Source: Peronospora farinosa
Lineage: Eukaryota > Oomycota > Peronosporomycetes > Peronosporales > Peronosporaceae
Direction of reading: 5' to 3'
Length of the DNA: 64,000 nt
NCBI GenBank assembly: GCA_947646735.1
Contig: CANTFK010000024.1
Span: 248,001 to 312,000, forward strand
Under the pieces are notes generated by a model. That model searched no databases and was not told the DNA's origin. It worked only from the letters and a program-made list of their open reading frames with translations. Both the position numbers and the translations under genes were made by a program. Shown in pieces: positions 62,756 through 64,000 of the stretch. The stretch's first letter is position 1. The number at the start of each line of letters is the position of its first letter.

Positions 62756-63876
62756 ATGACAAAGTCAATGCGCGTCGCTGCTAAGGCAGCTAAGAGCTCG
62801 GCTCCACGCCTGTGTGCAGCCGCTACTGAGGCTTCACAGCCTCAGCCAGCAGACACTAATGTGTCTGCTGGAAGTCAACATCAGCCTGCAACGCCTGTTG
62901 CAGGTTCACGTAGCTCTTCGCCACGTGAAGATGTTGACCCAGAGTTAGTCGTTGACTACTCTAGTGGGTCGGATGACGCATCCGACTCAAAGCCACCTGT
63001 GTCACTCCCGGGCTCTCCCCGGGTGATACCTCGTCTTCAATGTTACGAAGAGGGATCGTGATACATTGATTGAATCAATGTGCCGTGAAATTTTCGGGTC
63101 GTCTGATGAATCAGACGACTCGCCAAACGACTCGAAGGATAGTGACTCGGGTGGGGACCGTAAGGGTGATGTCAGTGCTTCTACTGACAGGATCAATGCA
63201 TCGTGGTGTCGGTACTTCTGTTGACACCACGCAGGAGGCTTTAGATCGCAACGTATTGCGTCTTGCTCCTGATCGCAAGCCATGGATGCTATCTAAGCAT
63301 CTGCTTGATCGTTGGTCTGGAAAGACCAACGAACGGTTTCCCATACCGTTGTTTGATGCGTCAAAGCTTAATGGCCTTGACGCCAGTGCGAAGAACTTTC
63401 GCACTGAGAAGGACTATTACATCGATGTGTTTCTTGAACATCGATGGTATGGACCACACAAGAAGCGTGAGGCTGACGCGTTCCTCCAATCTTGGAACGC
63501 GTTTATCACCAACGTTTCAAACGTTGGGAAAGAGGTTTGGTTTCAAAGACTGTGTGCTAGCCGCAATAAGTTTGAGAAACGAAGCACTTCCGGTGAATGC
63601 TATCGTTTGCACCGGTTATCTAGAGAGGCAGGCCTGTTATGCCTCTCTTGGGGCGACCCATGCCCGGGGTGCCTGAGCACCTCGTCAAGAGCGCCTAAGG
63701 AGGCATACCTCCTTACTGAGTCCTGGTGGAGGGCTCTCATCTCTTCTGAGATGCGTGAAGGGATTGCTACTTTGCAATCCCTTTACGAGCGCGCTAGGAG
63801 CTCGTTTTCTGATGGTCCTTCACCATCGGGTGTCCCTTATCGTACTGTTCGACAAGGCCGGGAACGTCGGCCATAA
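62756..63876 (+). pseudogene. antisense gene of element C (homologue of the B antisense protein), frameshifted
   Basis: Starts with ATG at 62,756, 90 bp inside the 3' LTR. First part (62,756-63,061) is Ser/Pro/Ala-rich with acidic patches. A middle acidic Ser-rich stretch (GSSDESDDSPNDSKDSDSGG) is in a second frame at about 63,050-63,213. The folded part resumes near 63,215 in the frame ending at 63,876. That part has PIPLFDASKLNGLDA, DAFLQSWNAFI and LLCLSWGDPCPGC, paralleling IPWSLYDLSGA, SWCAFIQRWN and LCFVHVNEGCQSC in the B protein in the same order. Two frame breaks make this copy defective. Function unknown; the RS-rich region of B is not seen before 63,876. Confidence 0.6.
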
Positions 63877-63999
63877 GTTGGGACCGAGGTTCCCAGCTAT
63901 CCGCAGAAGGCGGATAGCCGCGCCATCGGACGAGATGAATCGTCCGACGTCCCTTCACCTCGCGGTGATTTAGTAAGCGTACGACGAGGAAGCGCTTCC
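62777..63999. repeat. dense array of short perfect inverted repeats
   Basis: Fifteen perfect stems of 8-10 bp with loops of 1-9 nt occur in about 1.1 kb, for example 62,847-62,870 (10-bp arms, 4-nt loop), 63,098-63,119 (10, 2), 63,309-63,332 (10, 4), 63,384-63,406 (9, 5), 63,758-63,783 (10, 6) and 63,896-63,918 (9, 5). More with 5-7 bp arms fill most gaps, down to GGAAGCGCTTCC at 63,988-63,999. The arms all differ in sequence, so this is not a repeat family but a structural property of the DNA or its transcript. Confidence 0.85.
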
Positions 64000-64000
64000 C

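Larger units (their letters stand above)
62209..64000 (-). mobile_element. Ty3-like LTR retrotransposon C, 3' end only
   Basis: Only the 3' LTR, polypurine tract and the antisense gene are inside the window; pol should lie beyond 64,000 on the minus strand. It is inserted into the 5' leader of A4. Assignment to Ty3 is an inference from LTR ends, tract and antisense gene shared with B. Confidence 0.65.

Noticed and set aside
62777..63999. CRISPR-like or tandem repeat array
   Set aside because: The hairpin arms are all different in sequence, with no direct repeat or regular spacer, and the setting is eukaryotic.

Overview
The window looks like nuclear DNA of an oomycete, probably a Peronosporales species (Phytophthora or downy mildew). 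The evidence is short GT-AG introns in otherwise compact genes, Myb genes of the VQTHAQKY type, a PH/zinc-finger-like VPS9 gene, initiator boxes resembling the oomycete TCAYTYYNCAWTTT consensus, and heavy loading with Ty3/gypsy LTR retrotransposons. I cannot name the species from sequence alone.

Layout. 2.5-4.2 kb: secreted purple acid phosphatase with a phase problem. 6.1-13.3 kb: Ty3 element A1, minus strand. 13.3-18.5 kb: LTR debris, a deleted Myb pseudogene and a VPS9-domain gene broken at a 7-A run. 18.5-39.8 kb: two plus-strand A elements (A2, A3) in tandem sharing one LTR; a different chromodomain Ty3 element (B, 28,512-36,330) sits inside A3 with a clean AGTAT target duplication. 39.8-41.0 kb: gag debris, a solo B LTR with TTATC duplication, and a minus-strand A LTR fragment. 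41.1-48.3 kb: divergent pair of oligopeptidase B (minus, one intron) and a class-unassigned unconventional myosin (plus, two introns). 49.5-50.2 kb: Myb transcription factor. 51.5-53.8 kb: secreted GH3 beta-glucosidase. 53.9-56.8 kb: a copied fragment of the oligopeptidase tail, a decayed second Myb gene and repeats. 56.7-62.2 kb: A element A4, minus strand. 62.2 kb to the end: the 3' end of a third Ty3 element (C, minus strand) that runs out of the window.

Two patterns stand out. First, elements A, B and C each carry an open reading frame on the strand opposite gag-pol, starting 14-90 bp inside the 3' LTR and reading back toward pol. The B and C products share a motif set, and A and B share a C-terminal coiled coil lying antisense to the pol tail. 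Second, the element DNA, most extremely element C, is packed with perfect short inverted repeats (stems 8-11 bp, loops mostly 1-9 nt) about every 40-80 bp, far above chance, in LTRs and in both sense and antisense coding parts. I did not see this in the host genes I sampled.

Most element genes are broken by stops and frameshifts. A1, A2 and A3 share many identical breaks, so they are better explained as copies of an already dead element (duplication and gene conversion) than as independent insertions.
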